Shown in pieces: positions 41,366 through 50,617 of a DNA stretch of 64,000 nt. Location of the stretch: the NCBI RefSeq assembly GCF_013137895.1, contig NZ_CP053538.1, positions 4,743,001 to 4,807,000 of the forward strand. The letters are read 5' to 3'. Within the stretch, counting starts at the first letter, position 1. Each line of letters starts with the position of its first letter. The notes beneath the pieces are model-generated. The model did no database searches. It was not told where the DNA came from and was given only the letters and a program-made list of their open reading frames with translations. The stretch comes from Hymenobacter taeanensis. Its GTDB lineage: Bacteria > Bacteroidota > Bacteroidia > Cytophagales > Hymenobacteraceae. The position numbers were made by a program, and so were the translations under genes.

Positions 41366-42640
41366 CTACTGATTATGTGATTGGGAGGGCTGGTTACGAT
41401 GCTCGTAATAATATTTCAGGCCATTAACGATACCTTTCAGCTCTGCCCATAGTGTGCGATTACGGAAGGTAAAGCGCGGAAATCCGGCTCTAAGCAGAGA
41501 GCCGTAATATTTTGGTATGTGCCAGTACAATTGCTTGGCGTACCCAGCCCGTGGATGATGCTTCTGCTGAATGAGTGCGGCCGTAGTGAAACCACTCATA
41601 TAAGTGAATATCTGCCTTTTCAGATCCTTCACCTCCCGACGATGCGTATGGTATACTACTGCTCGAGGATTGTATTGAATTGTACAGCCGCCCACCAGAA
41701 CGCGAAACCACATCTCGGAATCATCGTTGCAGCCGGCTGCCCCAGGCCCTAAGCGCTCATCAAACAGGCCTACCCTATTAAATACTTCTTTACGGAAGGC
41801 AGTGTTGGCACCAGCCCCAATCTCCCACACGGGTGGCCCTGCCGACTCCACTCGCTTAAAGTAGGCTTGATCGTAAGCAATATCCTGGTAGCCCCTATTG
41901 AAGCTCCAGTGTTTCTCAAATATCTGCTGTGCTTCTGTATCTAACTCAGCCGCAATGATTAATCCGGTCATGGCGAATACTGACTTATCCAGAAAGGTTT
42001 CCCAGACCCGGTATACCCATTCCGGATGCACCAGCACGTCGTCGTCGGTGAAGGCCACAATGTCTGACGTGGAGTTCCTAACACCCGCGTTTCGGGCATA
42101 TGACAGGCCTACTGAAGGCTCCATAACATACCGGACGTTGGCGAAGGACTCCGCAACTTTTTTGGTGCTATCATCAGGAGGCGCATTGTCAACCACTATA
42201 ATTTCTGCTGGTTGGCAGGTCATACGGTTTAATGCCTCTATACATAACTGCAACGATGCTGCTCGATTGCGGGTACAGATAATTACAGAAACAGGAACTT
42301 GTGGCTGTATAGTGTCAGGGGCCCATGGCTTTAACAGCGTACCCAGCCATTCACTCCAGCGGCTAACCTCCTCCTGCGTTACCCATACCTGCCACTGAGC
42401 AGTATCAACACCAGCTTTAGCAGCATAACGCGCTACTGCTGGCTCAATAGCTTTCAATATCACGTTCGGCCACTGCGCTGAGCTAACTACTTGATTAGGC
42501 TCTATAAAGGAGTGGCCTAGCGCTACATTCTTCCACCAGAACACAACATAGTTGCCTTGGCCCTGATACGTCAGGGCAGGAAGTTGCGGCTCTTTATCTA
42601 GATGAATATGCGTGATGACATACGGAGGGTATGACGACAT
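41366..42640 (-). CDS. GT2-family glycosyltransferase with N-terminal extension
   Basis: 424 aa. About 115 N-terminal residues of unknown fold (YVVFWWKNVALGHSFIEP) precede a GT-A domain: VPVSVIICTRNRAASLQLCIEAL, IIVVDNAPPDDSTKK, VAFTDDDVLVHPEW and GAGANTAFRKEVFNRVGLFDERLGPG with AAGCNDDSEMWFR. The C-terminus ends in basic helices. Nine nt downstream of the Wzt-like gene, in the same operon. Likely assembles the exported polysaccharide. Confidence 0.88.
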   Translation of the reverse strand: MSSYPPYVITHIHLDKEPQLPALTYQGQGNYVVFWWKNVALGHSFIEPNQVVSSAQWPNVILKAIEPAVARYAAKAGVDTAQWQVWVTQEEVSRWSEWLGTLLKPWAPDTIQPQVPVSVIICTRNRAASLQLCIEALNRMTCQPAEIIVVDNAPPDDSTKKVAESFANVRYVMEPSVGLSYARNAGVRNSTSDIVAFTDDDVLVHPEWVYRVWETFLDKSVFAMTGLIIAAELDTEAQQIFEKHWSFNRGYQDIAYDQAYFKRVESAGPPVWEIGAGANTAFRKEVFNRVGLFDERLGPGAAGCNDDSEMWFRVLVGGCTIQYNPRAVVYHTHRREVKDLKRQIFTYMSGFTTAALIQQKHHPRAGYAKQLYWHIPKYYGSLLRAGFPRFTFRNRTLWAELKGIVNGLKYYYEHRNQPSQSHNQ

Positions 42641-42649
42641 ATGGGTGAA

Positions 42650-43936
42650 TTAATGTAGTACAGGTTCTTGTAAAGCAACAGGAAAAGGAATGAGTGGCCG
42701 TACTGTCCCCCACCATTTCCCCTTCCAGCCAGACTCATCGCCCCGATAATCTTCTAACTCAAAGGTTAAGCAGCTATCTAAGTCAAAAACCGGAGCAGTG
42801 CCAGCAAGCACAAACAAAGAAATACAGTAGGCGCCATCGTTAAGCAGGTTACCCGGAATTGTACACTCTCCGGCTAATATGCCTTCCCTGTATACAGTAG
42901 CTGCAGAGGGAATTGTGAGCACGCAGTCACCATTACTATTATATAAGCCCAGGTGAACATTGAGTAGCGCTTTATCTACTAAGTTCCTCATTTGAAAGCG
43001 CACAGTTAATGGCACCCGAACATCCAGGGGCATATTTTCAGTAAAGAAGTGCGGTATTAACTCTACTGACTGAAACCGCACAAACTCATTACCTGGTGCC
43101 TTGGCAGGGGTATCTCCCCAATACTGCTTTGTAACATTTTGCTGCGTTGCCAGCAAAAACTTATTTACAATTCTGCTCACTTCGCCCTGTTCTTGTACTA
43201 ACCCCTGGTTTAACCATAGGGCTTGTTGACACAGATTGGCTACAGCCTGCATGTTGTGACTCACAAAAATCACGGTGCGCCCATCTGTGTGCGACACTTC
43301 CCGAATTTTACCAAGGCATTTTTTCTGAAACTCAGCGTCGCCGACAGCTAGCACTTCATCCAGAATGAGTATATCTGGCTCTAGATGTGCGGCAACAGCA
43401 AAAGCCAACCGCACATACATACCTGATGAGTAACGCTTTACAGGCGTATCAAGAAACCGCTCTAACCCTGAAAACGCTACAATTTCGTCGAACTTCTGCC
43501 GTATTTCATGTTTGTTCATCCCCAGGATGAAACCACTCAGGTACACGTTTTCTCGACCAGTTAACTCAGGATTGAAGCCGGTACCTACTTCCAACAGGCT
43601 ACTAATTGTTCCCTTGCCCCGTACCGTACCGCTAGTGGGGCGCACAATGCGGGAAATGATTTTAAGCAGGGTGGATTTGCCGGAGCCATTGCTACCGATA
43701 ACCCCCCACACTTCACCCTGCTTTATTTCAAAGTTCACATCATGGAGCGCCCGGAATAATTGATTCTGACCGTAACGATGATTGTCTGCGCTGGGCGCTT
43801 GAAAAAAAGGATCTTCCTTTTTTAAAATGGATGTCGTCCACCAATGTTGCAAATCCTGGCGTAAAGAACCAGTGCCTGTAGTGCCCAGTCGATAAACTTT
43901 CGATAGGCCCTCTGCTTTTATTACTACATCTGACAT
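42650..43936 (-). CDS. Wzt-like ABC transporter ATPase for polysaccharide export
   Basis: 428 aa. ATPase: Walker A GSNGSGKST, signature YSSGMYVRLAF, Walker B LILDEVLAVGD and a switch His in FVSHNMQ. Residues ~280-428 are a beta-rich Wzt C-terminal carbohydrate-binding domain (VRFQSVELIPHFFTENMPLDVRVPLTVRFQMRNL), which recognises the finished, often terminally modified, O-polysaccharide. This fits the GT-methyltransferase fusion in the same operon, which could make the end cap. It follows the permease by 5 nt. Confidence 0.92.
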   Translation of the reverse strand: MSDVVIKAEGLSKVYRLGTTGTGSLRQDLQHWWTTSILKKEDPFFQAPSADNHRYGQNQLFRALHDVNFEIKQGEVWGVIGSNGSGKSTLLKIISRIVRPTSGTVRGKGTISSLLEVGTGFNPELTGRENVYLSGFILGMNKHEIRQKFDEIVAFSGLERFLDTPVKRYSSGMYVRLAFAVAAHLEPDILILDEVLAVGDAEFQKKCLGKIREVSHTDGRTVIFVSHNMQAVANLCQQALWLNQGLVQEQGEVSRIVNKFLLATQQNVTKQYWGDTPAKAPGNEFVRFQSVELIPHFFTENMPLDVRVPLTVRFQMRNLVDKALLNVHLGLYNSNGDCVLTIPSAATVYREGILAGECTIPGNLLNDGAYCISLFVLAGTAPVFDLDSCLTFELEDYRGDESGWKGKWWGTVRPLIPFPVALQEPVLH

Positions 43937-43941
43937 ACTCT

Positions 43942-44799
43942 TTAAATTACATCAACGAGTTTGTCGCCTTGCTTGTTGAAAACCAACAACCCTGCAACGA
44001 ACACAATGCTGATAAACGCAACGCTATATAAGAGTTGCCCAGGCGTGACTAACCCTTTCCCTAATACCAACAAGCGAAACAATTCAAATAATGAAGTGAG
44101 AGGATTGAGTTGAACTATCCAGCGCCATTTTACATCAACGTAATTAATAGGGTACACAACCGGAGTCAGGAACATAAGCAAGCGAATACCTAACCCAATA
44201 ATATAACTCAAGTCGCGGTACTTACCGGTAAGTACTGACACTATCATGCCCAACCCCAGGCTCAAACAAGCAACTAATACAACAATTAGTGGAATGATAA
44301 TAAGTTGCAAAAGACCAGGAGCCTGCCATGAAGTAAAGAGAATATAATAGGTTGTTATCAGGAGCAATAGAAATAATTGAATAAAGAACCGGATAAGTTG
44401 ACTCATCATTTGAGCCAAGGGTACTACCATTCGCGGGAAATACACTTTACTGAAAATGTGAATATTATCTCGAAAAATAGATGAGGTATTCAGGAAAGAC
44501 TCATTGAATAAATTCCAGAGTACAATGCCTGTGAGATAAAAAAGTGTAGGAGGAATTCCATCGGTAGAAATTCCTACCAGCTTTCCAAACACAAGTACGT
44601 AAGTTACCAGTGTCATTACTGGCTGAAACAGCATCCAGAGCGGGCCTAATACTGTTTGCTGGTAGCTCAGTAGAAAGTCGCGGCGTACAAGCCCTGCCAC
44701 TAAGTGGCGGTACGACCAAAGTTCAGACGCACTAGACCCCAGCCAAGTGGTTTGGGGCACAATTTCCCAATCCCAAGTGCTCTTCGTATTACTAGACAT
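43942..44799 (-). CDS. Wzm-like ABC-2 permease for polysaccharide export
   Basis: 285 aa from ATG 44799 (a start at 44838 is possible but adds an unlikely basic tail). Six membrane helices of the ABC-2 type are visible (e.g. WMLFQPVMTLVTYVLVFGKLVG, LFLLLLITTYYILFTSW, LIIIPLIVVLVACLSLGLGMIVSV), and the characteristic LVRRDFLLSYQQTVLGPLW precedes the first. First gene of the operon permease - ATPase - GT - GT/MT. Confidence 0.92.
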   Translation of the reverse strand: MSSNTKSTWDWEIVPQTTWLGSSASELWSYRHLVAGLVRRDFLLSYQQTVLGPLWMLFQPVMTLVTYVLVFGKLVGISTDGIPPTLFYLTGIVLWNLFNESFLNTSSIFRDNIHIFSKVYFPRMVVPLAQMMSQLIRFFIQLFLLLLITTYYILFTSWQAPGLLQLIIIPLIVVLVACLSLGLGMIVSVLTGKYRDLSYIIGLGIRLLMFLTPVVYPINYVDVKWRWIVQLNPLTSLFELFRLLVLGKGLVTPGQLLYSVAFISIVFVAGLLVFNKQGDKLVDVI

Positions 44800-45077
44800 A
44801 AAGCTGATGAATTTGACGCGAGGTAAACTTACGCGCACAATATTTTCCTTGAAAAGGTATAGCTTTTAGCCCATAATTCATAGTTTGCCTTGGAAATAGG
44901 CTACTAGAGGCTAAAGAAAACTGAGCATTAAAATATAAGTATTCCTCTCTTACCCAGAAGATTGATTCGACAATTACTGCCAATTTCATTTCAGCTAAAC
45001 GTGTGCGCTGTCTGAATTTAGGGGCCATATGGCCTATACGTATAGAGCACCGCTAGCTCGGTACTTTTCAGGTGAAG

Positions 45078-45608
45078 TTACGGGCTTAGCAACTCCAGGT
45101 GACCCACATGATGACGCCCATGCCAGCTGTACTGCACCAGTGCCTGATCAAGGGTGTACGTTTGCTGATAGGCGGGGTGATGGAACGTGCGCTGCCACTG
45201 CTCCTCGGTGAGGTGCCAGAGCAACGTAACCCAGCGCGAGTGCACAGCCTCCAGTAAGGCCAGTGATACGGTAACTGGGGTAGCATCGTTGTCGGGGAGA
45301 GCAGCAGAGGCGTTCAGGTCGAAGGGCCGAATGGTGGGGTTGTCTTCCGTGAGTGCCAGGCGATACCTCAGGTAGAAGTTCAGGTGCACATCGGCCACGT
45401 GGTGAATAACCTGCCGACCCGTCCAGCCGCCGGGGCGGTAAGAGTTTTCCAGCCGTACGCCGCCAGCTTGGCGAGCTGCTGCCGTAAGCTGCCCGGGCAA
45501 GGCCGCTAGCTGATTGATATAGGCAGCTCGCTCCTGCGGCGTAAGCGGTTGGGTAGGCAGCACAGGCCTACCAATTGGGTACTGCAAGTCAGAAAGAAGA
45601 GTCTCCAT
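45078..45608 (-). CDS. YfiT/BstA-like DinB-superfamily transferase
   Basis: 176 aa from ATG 45608. YPIGRPV, PGGWTGRQVIHHVADVHLNFYLRYRLALTEDNPTIRPFD and HGRHHVGHLELL are typical of YfiT, in which three histidines bind the metal. Members transfer thiols (bacillithiol) or hydrolyse; they often detoxify electrophiles. A second, more distant DinB protein is at 31075. Confidence 0.87.
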   Translation of the reverse strand: METLLSDLQYPIGRPVLPTQPLTPQERAAYINQLAALPGQLTAAARQAGGVRLENSYRPGGWTGRQVIHHVADVHLNFYLRYRLALTEDNPTIRPFDLNASAALPDNDATPVTVSLALLEAVHSRWVTLLWHLTEEQWQRTFHHPAYQQTYTLDQALVQYSWHGRHHVGHLELLSP

Positions 45609-45862
45609 GTGGCGCAAAATAAGGCGTACCACATAACTCCTGTTCTACTGTGTGCACTCTCCGCTGCATTAACCGGCGCGAGGAGCTGACAAGGGTGTTT
45701 CACACAGCTACCCACAGCTTAAGAACGCGTGGCCTGGTGGCCCAGACCACATTGATTAGCTTAAGGCCTGTGCGTGGGCCAGAACCTAGCTGCTGACCGG
45801 CACATGTACGTAGCGAGTTGCTTACTGCCGTGTGAGCCTACGCAGAGTATACAAGCACTGGC

Positions 45863-46165
45863 TTAGGGCTTGTTTTCAGTGGTGCCCGGCTCATGTACAT
45901 CCCCCTGCACACTGAAGTTACTGCCCGAATCATTACGGGGCAGCTCGGTAGCTACTACATCATGAACATGGCCATTCTCCGGAGTGGGCTTCTGGAGTTC
46001 CTTGTGGTCGGGAGCCGTAGTAGAGCGAGGCGGCTTAGGAGCATGAAGCTGGGCTTCCAGGGCTTCGAAGCCCTTATACCCTTCTTTATTCTTCTTCCAG
46101 AAGACAAATGCGGCCGCTGCAGCGGCTAGCCCGCCAACCAACACGGTAGTGGATTTCTTTTTCAT
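45863..46165 (-). CDS. small single-pass membrane protein
   Basis: 100 aa from ATG 46165. MKKKSTTVLVGGLAAAAAAFVFWKKNKEGYKG gives one N-terminal membrane helix with positive ends. The rest is polar and Pro/Thr/His-rich without recognisable domain, probably disordered (NGHVHDVVATELPRNDSGSN). Function unknown. Confidence 0.6.
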   Translation of the reverse strand: MKKKSTTVLVGGLAAAAAAFVFWKKNKEGYKGFEALEAQLHAPKPPRSTTAPDHKELQKPTPENGHVHDVVATELPRNDSGSNFSVQGDVHEPGTTENKP

Positions 46166-46298
46166 ACAACAACAGACGATAGTGATGCGAAGCAGCACGT
46201 TCCGGTAAACAGAGCAGACCTGCGGCCAGGAACGCGCTTAGTGTACGCGGCCCAGGGAAAGACGTTTTGCGCTGGCCGCCACGTTGCCGCTCGCAACG

Positions 46299-47498
46299 CT
46301 AGGCCACCATCGGCAGATAAATCCGGAAGGTTGTACCCTGGCCTACTGTGCTATCAACTTCCACTCGCCCTCCGGCCTGGTGCACTAATCGGTTTACCAG
46401 GTACAGGCCCATCCCTAGCCCTACCACCTCGGGGTGGAAGCGCCGGAATAGCTGAAAAAGCTCTCTCCGATGGCGGCTTAAATCAATGCCGCGGCCGTTG
46501 TCCTGCACACTAAGCACGGCCAAACCCTCCTGGCGGGCGGTGCTTATGCTTACGTGCGGCTTACGCCCTGGCTGGGCGTATTTGAGCGCATTCGAGAGCA
46601 AGTTGTACAACATACTGTGCAAGCTGGGCCGGGCCAGCCGCAGGGTTGGCACGGCGCTGAAATCTAGCTCGAAGGTGGCCTCCTGATCGGAGATTTGGGG
46701 CTGCAGGCTCCGGATTATTTCTTCGGTGAATGGCTGCAGCTCCACCATTTCTAGGGGCACTTGCTCTAGCTGGCGCTGCTGCTGCACCACCTCCGTGAGG
46801 CCCGCAATAGTACTGAGAATTTGCTGCAGCGCCTCCTCAAACATGCCCATCATACTGGCCGCCTCGGGGTCGTGGAAAGTGGCAGAACGCTGCAGCTCGG
46901 CAAACAGGCCTACCATGTTGTCAATGGGCTGGCGCAGATCATGCGAGGCGGTATACACAAAGCTGTCGAGCTCGGCATTGATGCGCGTGAGCTGCCCGTT
47001 CTGGAGCGTGAGCTGCTCATTGGCGCGCGCCAACTGTTCCCGCCTTTCCTCTGCCTGCGCCTTGGCCCTGATCAACTCCTGCTCATACTTACGGCGCTCC
47101 GTGATATCAAACAGGGTTACGCGCACCACCAGGGGCTGGCCATCGGTGTCGCGCAGCAGCACGGCATTCATGAGCACGGGCAGCGTAGAGCCATCTTTAC
47201 GGCGGAGGGTGTAGCTGATTTCCCGCACGTGGTTTTGCAGCAGCAGCAGCGGGGCACAATGGGTTTCATAATGCAGGCGCCCACCCATAACCAGCAGGTG
47301 CTGCAGGCACTGATTGGCCACCAGTTCCTCACGGGTGTAGCCCAGCCAGCTAAGCAGGGTTTGGTTAAGCTTCACCAGCGTACCATCGGGTAGGCAGGAG
47401 CAATAACCACACGGAGCGTACTCGTACAAGTCTTCCAGGTTTTCCTGGGTCAGGCGCAGATCCAGTGCGGGCAGGGCCCTTTTCTCCGGGCCACTCAT
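46299..47498 (-). CDS. PAS-domain sensor histidine kinase
   Basis: 399 aa. N-terminal PAS domain (residues ~18-135: LYEYAPCGYCSCLPDGTLVKLN ... VVRVTLFDITERRKYEQEL), coiled linker, HisKA with the phospho-acceptor His in TASHDLRQPIDNM (~residue 185) and HATPase with NALKYAQPG, VQDNGRGID and GLGMGLYLVNRLV. No membrane segment, so a cytosolic sensor. Its ATG overlaps the stop of the upstream RsbQ-like hydrolase by 4 nt (ATGA), so the two are made together. Confidence 0.92.
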   Translation of the reverse strand: MSGPEKRALPALDLRLTQENLEDLYEYAPCGYCSCLPDGTLVKLNQTLLSWLGYTREELVANQCLQHLLVMGGRLHYETHCAPLLLLQNHVREISYTLRRKDGSTLPVLMNAVLLRDTDGQPLVVRVTLFDITERRKYEQELIRAKAQAEERREQLARANEQLTLQNGQLTRINAELDSFVYTASHDLRQPIDNMVGLFAELQRSATFHDPEAASMMGMFEEALQQILSTIAGLTEVVQQQRQLEQVPLEMVELQPFTEEIIRSLQPQISDQEATFELDFSAVPTLRLARPSLHSMLYNLLSNALKYAQPGRKPHVSISTARQEGLAVLSVQDNGRGIDLSRHRRELFQLFRRFHPEVVGLGMGLYLVNRLVHQAGGRVEVDSTVGQGTTFRIYLPMVA

Positions 47499-48307
47499 AC
47501 AGCTTTGGCGGGAACCTCGCCTAAAAATTGCTTGATGGCTGCCGTAGTGGCTACTGGTGCGCTTAGGTGGGGGCAGTGGCCAGATACTTCCAGCACCACC
47601 AGCGTGCTGTTGGGCATGTGCTGGTGCATGTAGCTACCCACGGCCAGGGGGGCAATCATGTCGTAGGCGCACTGCAGCAGCAGAGTGGGCTTATGTAGAA
47701 GCGGCAAATCGGCGCGGTTATCAGAAAGAAACGTTACGCGGGCAAAATGACGCGCCACTACGGGGTCGGTGCTGCAGAAGCTTTGGTTTAGCTCCTCGGT
47801 AAGCTCAGGCCGGGTGGGGTTGCCCATTATTACGGGGGTAATAGCTCCTGACCAGCCCAGGTAATTGTTATCCATGGTTTCGAGCAGCTCCTCAATATCG
47901 GCGGGCTCGAAGCCTCCGGTGTAGCCCTCATCATTGATGTAGCGCGGAGAAGGTGCCACCAGCACCAGCTTAGCAAACCGGGCGGGTTCTTTAATGGCGG
48001 CCAATACCCCAATCATACACCCTACCGAGTGGCCTACCAGAATAGCATCGTGCAGGTTCAGCGCGTCCATAATGGTCAGCACATCATCGGAGTGCGCGGC
48101 CAGGGTGCTGTAATGCGCCAGATTATACGCAGACGCGTCGGAATGACCGGCACCTACCAGATCTAGCAGCACCACCTGGTAATGCGCCTCAAAGGCCGGA
48201 GCCACGAGCCGCCACATACCCTTATTGCAGCCAAAGCCATGTACAAATACCATAGCCTGCTTGCCTGTTCCGGAAACTGTGACGTTGCTTCGTTTAAGAA
48301 TATCCAT
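47495..48307 (-). CDS. RsbQ/KAI2-like alpha/beta hydrolase
   Basis: 270 aa. RsbQ pattern throughout: VFVHGFGCNKGMWR, VVLLDLVGAGHSDASAY, nucleophile Ser94 in VGHSVGCMIG, VLVAPSPRYINDEGYTGGF, acid in CAYDMIAP and base in EVSGHCPHLSAP. RsbQ in Bacillus makes or traps a small ligand for the PAS sensor RsbP; plant KAI2 and D14 are relatives. Here the gene overlaps a PAS histidine kinase by 4 nt, the same partner logic with a kinase in place of the phosphatase. Confidence 0.9.
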   Translation of the reverse strand: MDILKRSNVTVSGTGKQAMVFVHGFGCNKGMWRLVAPAFEAHYQVVLLDLVGAGHSDASAYNLAHYSTLAAHSDDVLTIMDALNLHDAILVGHSVGCMIGVLAAIKEPARFAKLVLVAPSPRYINDEGYTGGFEPADIEELLETMDNNYLGWSGAITPVIMGNPTRPELTEELNQSFCSTDPVVARHFARVTFLSDNRADLPLLHKPTLLLQCAYDMIAPLAVGSYMHQHMPNSTLVVLEVSGHCPHLSAPVATTAAIKQFLGEVPAKAV

Positions 48308-48512
48308 ATGCGTATGAGTATAGTCGACTCACAGCAAGATCAGCGTTGTGAAGTCTTGCCTTGAGAAGCGCGCGAAGCCGTTGCTAAGATAGCTCTGGCA
48401 CTTAGGAGAGCTACGTTGGCTAACATGGCACTTCCTCATGATCCAGAACAAGTTAACAAGGCCTGATACAATGCCAGACTTTTTTAACGATAGACGGGCA
48501 AGTGACCTGAGT

Positions 48513-48794
48513 TTACTCCTTAAGGTTGCGATTGGAGTAATGCTCATCGATAGACTGGTCCATTGCTGCCTGGAAGGCTAACAGCAGCTTGCTCCGCTCC
48601 GACTCTGGCATACTCTGTAGTGCCTGCTCAAACGTCGTTCGGTACACATGCGCCATAAAATGGGCCCCGTAGGTGGTAAAGAATCCGTCGTGAATTTTAC
48701 TGAAAGCTACTTTCTCGGCAGAGGAAATAGACAGCGAAAGGGCCAGCCATTCTTTGGCATTATTGGCTAAGCTAAGTTGCAGGTCTTGGTCCAT
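48513..48794 (-). CDS. small helical protein of unknown function
   Basis: 93 aa from ATG 48794 (the frame is open to 48872). All-helical pattern (QLSLANNAKEWLALSLSISS, FEQALQSMPESERSKLLLAFQ). No signal peptide, membrane segment or known motif. Conservation cannot be judged. Confidence 0.45.
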   Translation of the reverse strand: MDQDLQLSLANNAKEWLALSLSISSAEKVAFSKIHDGFFTTYGAHFMAHVYRTTFEQALQSMPESERSKLLLAFQAAMDQSIDEHYSNRNLKE

Positions 48795-48913
48795 AGTAAG
48801 GTTGTCAGAGAGAGGAGAATATTCTCGGTTGATGATTTGCTGGTAAGCCGGTAGGCCTATTGCCCTGAACACCCTGGTAGAACTGGTGGCCTAGCTCGGT
48901 ACGGGTATTCCCC

Positions 48914-49183
48914 CTATGGAGCCGGGGGTGTTTCGGCGGCCCAGTTAACCTGCCGCAGCAACACACGCCACTCTGATTCTGAAGCTACCCGGCCTTGGAA
49001 GCTGTAGAGCAGCTGCCCATCTACAACTTCCAGTAGCGTCATTTCGTCGTCGGCGTAGAGCACAATGGTTTCCTGCCCACAGTCAGAAGGCCGGCTATAG
49101 CGTGCCTGACCGGGAGGGGCACTGTACCGGACAAAGCCGCACGCCTGCAGAAGCTCGGCAGAAGGCTGAAAATAAGATGGCAT
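48914..49183 (-). CDS. small protein of unknown function
   Basis: 89 aa. N-terminal helix (AELLQACGFVRYS) and a beta-rich end (ETIVLYADDEMTLLEVVDGQLLYSFQGRV). The pattern resembles small Bacteroidota proteins of unknown role. Cytosolic. Confidence 0.5.
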   Translation of the reverse strand: MPSYFQPSAELLQACGFVRYSAPPGQARYSRPSDCGQETIVLYADDEMTLLEVVDGQLLYSFQGRVASESEWRVLLRQVNWAAETPPAP

Positions 49184-49760
49184 AGAAGGGGGTGGTGAGA
49201 TGCAAAGCCGAGACGCCGGATGGTGTGCTGGTCCGCGTAGAACCTTTCACACCGTTAACAGTCAGTAGCGTGGCAGACGGCGCTACGGCAAGCTTTTGAG
49301 GAGGCGCTTGCTCAGTAAGGAAGTATGGGTGTTGTAGACCCGCGGGTATGGCCGGTTTGTGGGGCACCCCTACAACGCATGCCTGGCTCCTGCTTTAAAG
49401 GTACGAGCTTTAGCACGAAACCGTTGAGCCCGGCCGTAATCTGCTTGTTGCCCCGAGGTGATAAGCCATAGAGGACTTATTCTTCCCGTGCACCGCAGTT
49501 CTATAGCATGGTTGTCCGGCTTGGATGAGGCCATAAAAGACGGCTGACCTGTGCTGGCTGGATGTACTGCGCGGGAGCACTGGCCGGAATTTCCGACTGC
49601 ATTCAGGGACAAGTACGTAGTTGAAAATCAGTATTTAGACCCTTCATAAGCTGCAGCGTAGTGAGTAGATTTATGTTGTGTGACTGCCTTCCCAGAAAAG
49701 CCCCACTTGGTTTGCTTTCGATATCTCCCTTCTGTTCCACACTCCCTTGCTCCTACGCCT
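49184..49760. other. 577-bp spacer without a recognised feature
   Basis: Only short frames without protein character are present on both strands. It must hold the promoters of the divergent genes at 49183 and 49761, but no good -33/-7 pair is visible. Confidence 0.35.
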
Positions 49761-50090
49761 ATGCCATTCCTGCACCAACACGTAGTATCAGATACCTCTC
49801 TCACTTCTGGCTTCACGCCCAAGTCCATTAACCTGGATGTGGTGGAAGCCACACAGGTAGCCCGAGCATTAGCGCGCGACGCCACGCAGACTCATCCCCA
49901 ACTCATCATCGACTGCAGCCATCTGAAGTGTTTGCGCACCCTGGGCGTTAGTCATGTTATTTCGGAGCTGCTGGTGTTGCACAAGGCCGGTGCCAATATC
50001 TGGCTCCGTAACGCAGATCCTGCCTTGCTGCACTGCCTGGCTCTGCTCAAGCTCACGCACATATTCAGAGCCTCGCCAAAACTGGCCTAG
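49761..50090 (+). CDS. STAS-domain protein
   Basis: 109 aa from ATG 49761. The pattern (an acidic strand, a helix VEATQVARALARDA, PQLIIDCSHLKCLRTLGVSHVISELLVLHKAGANIWLRNADPALLHCLALLKLTHIF) follows the anti-anti-sigma/STAS fold; the conserved phosphorylatable Ser after DCSHLKCL is Thr (RTLG). It may be part of a partner-switching or kinase-linked path; a receiver and PAS kinase follow on the other strand. A strong terminator follows. Confidence 0.75.
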   Translation: MPFLHQHVVSDTSLTSGFTPKSINLDVVEATQVARALARDATQTHPQLIIDCSHLKCLRTLGVSHVISELLVLHKAGANIWLRNADPALLHCLALLKLTHIFRASPKLA

Positions 50091-50146
50091 GCACCATACA
50101 GAAGCTCACGCGGCAGAGCGCCCGTTTATATCACAGCTCACTCTAC

Positions 50147-50182
50147 AACCGCCACGCTGCCTGCAGCGTGGCGGTTTCGTTT
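50147..50182 (+). terminator. intrinsic terminator of the STAS gene
   Basis: A perfect 14-bp stem AACCGCCACGCTGC (50147-50160) with its complement (50163-50176) and a 2-nt loop, followed by TCGTTTG. It lies between convergent genes. Confidence 0.7.
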
Positions 50183-50206
50183 GTCCGGAAGCAGGATGGG
50201 CTGGGT

Positions 50207-50605
50207 TCAATTTCTATACTGCCCATTAGCCTCGGCTTTAATTACGGCTAGCTCCGACTTGTCTAGCGGTTTATGAATCAGGCGCATTACCAGCGGGTTT
50301 TCCTCCGCCCGCAGCCTATCGGCCTGCGCCAACGACGACGTGAGGATGTAAATGCAACAATGACTGAGTTGCTCACTGCCCTCAACTTTTAGGGCATCAA
50401 GTACATCCCACCCGCTCATGACCGGCATATTCAGGTCAAGCAGTATTACCTGCGGAATTTGGTCTGGGGCGGCAGTTTGCAAAAAGCCCAGGGCTTCTTC
50501 CGGCGACTGAAAAGCCGTAATGGTTTCAGCAAATTCCTCGCGCTGTAATAGCAACCGCATAAGAAAGATACTGGTTGAGTCATCATCAATCAGAACGATA
50601 TGCAT
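50207..50605 (-). CDS. single-domain response regulator
   Basis: 132 aa, receiver domain only: IDDDSTSIF acidic cluster, phospho-acceptor Asp in VILLDLNMPVMSGWD (~residue 60), Thr/Ser in ILTSSLAQ and Lys in LIHKPLDKSEL. No output domain. Starts 12 nt after the PAS kinase at 50618, so they form an operon and a CheY-like relay. Confidence 0.92.
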   Translation of the reverse strand: MHIVLIDDDSTSIFLMRLLLQREEFAETITAFQSPEEALGFLQTAAPDQIPQVILLDLNMPVMSGWDVLDALKVEGSEQLSHCCIYILTSSLAQADRLRAEENPLVMRLIHKPLDKSELAVIKAEANGQYRN

Positions 50606-50617
50606 AGAGTTAGTGCG

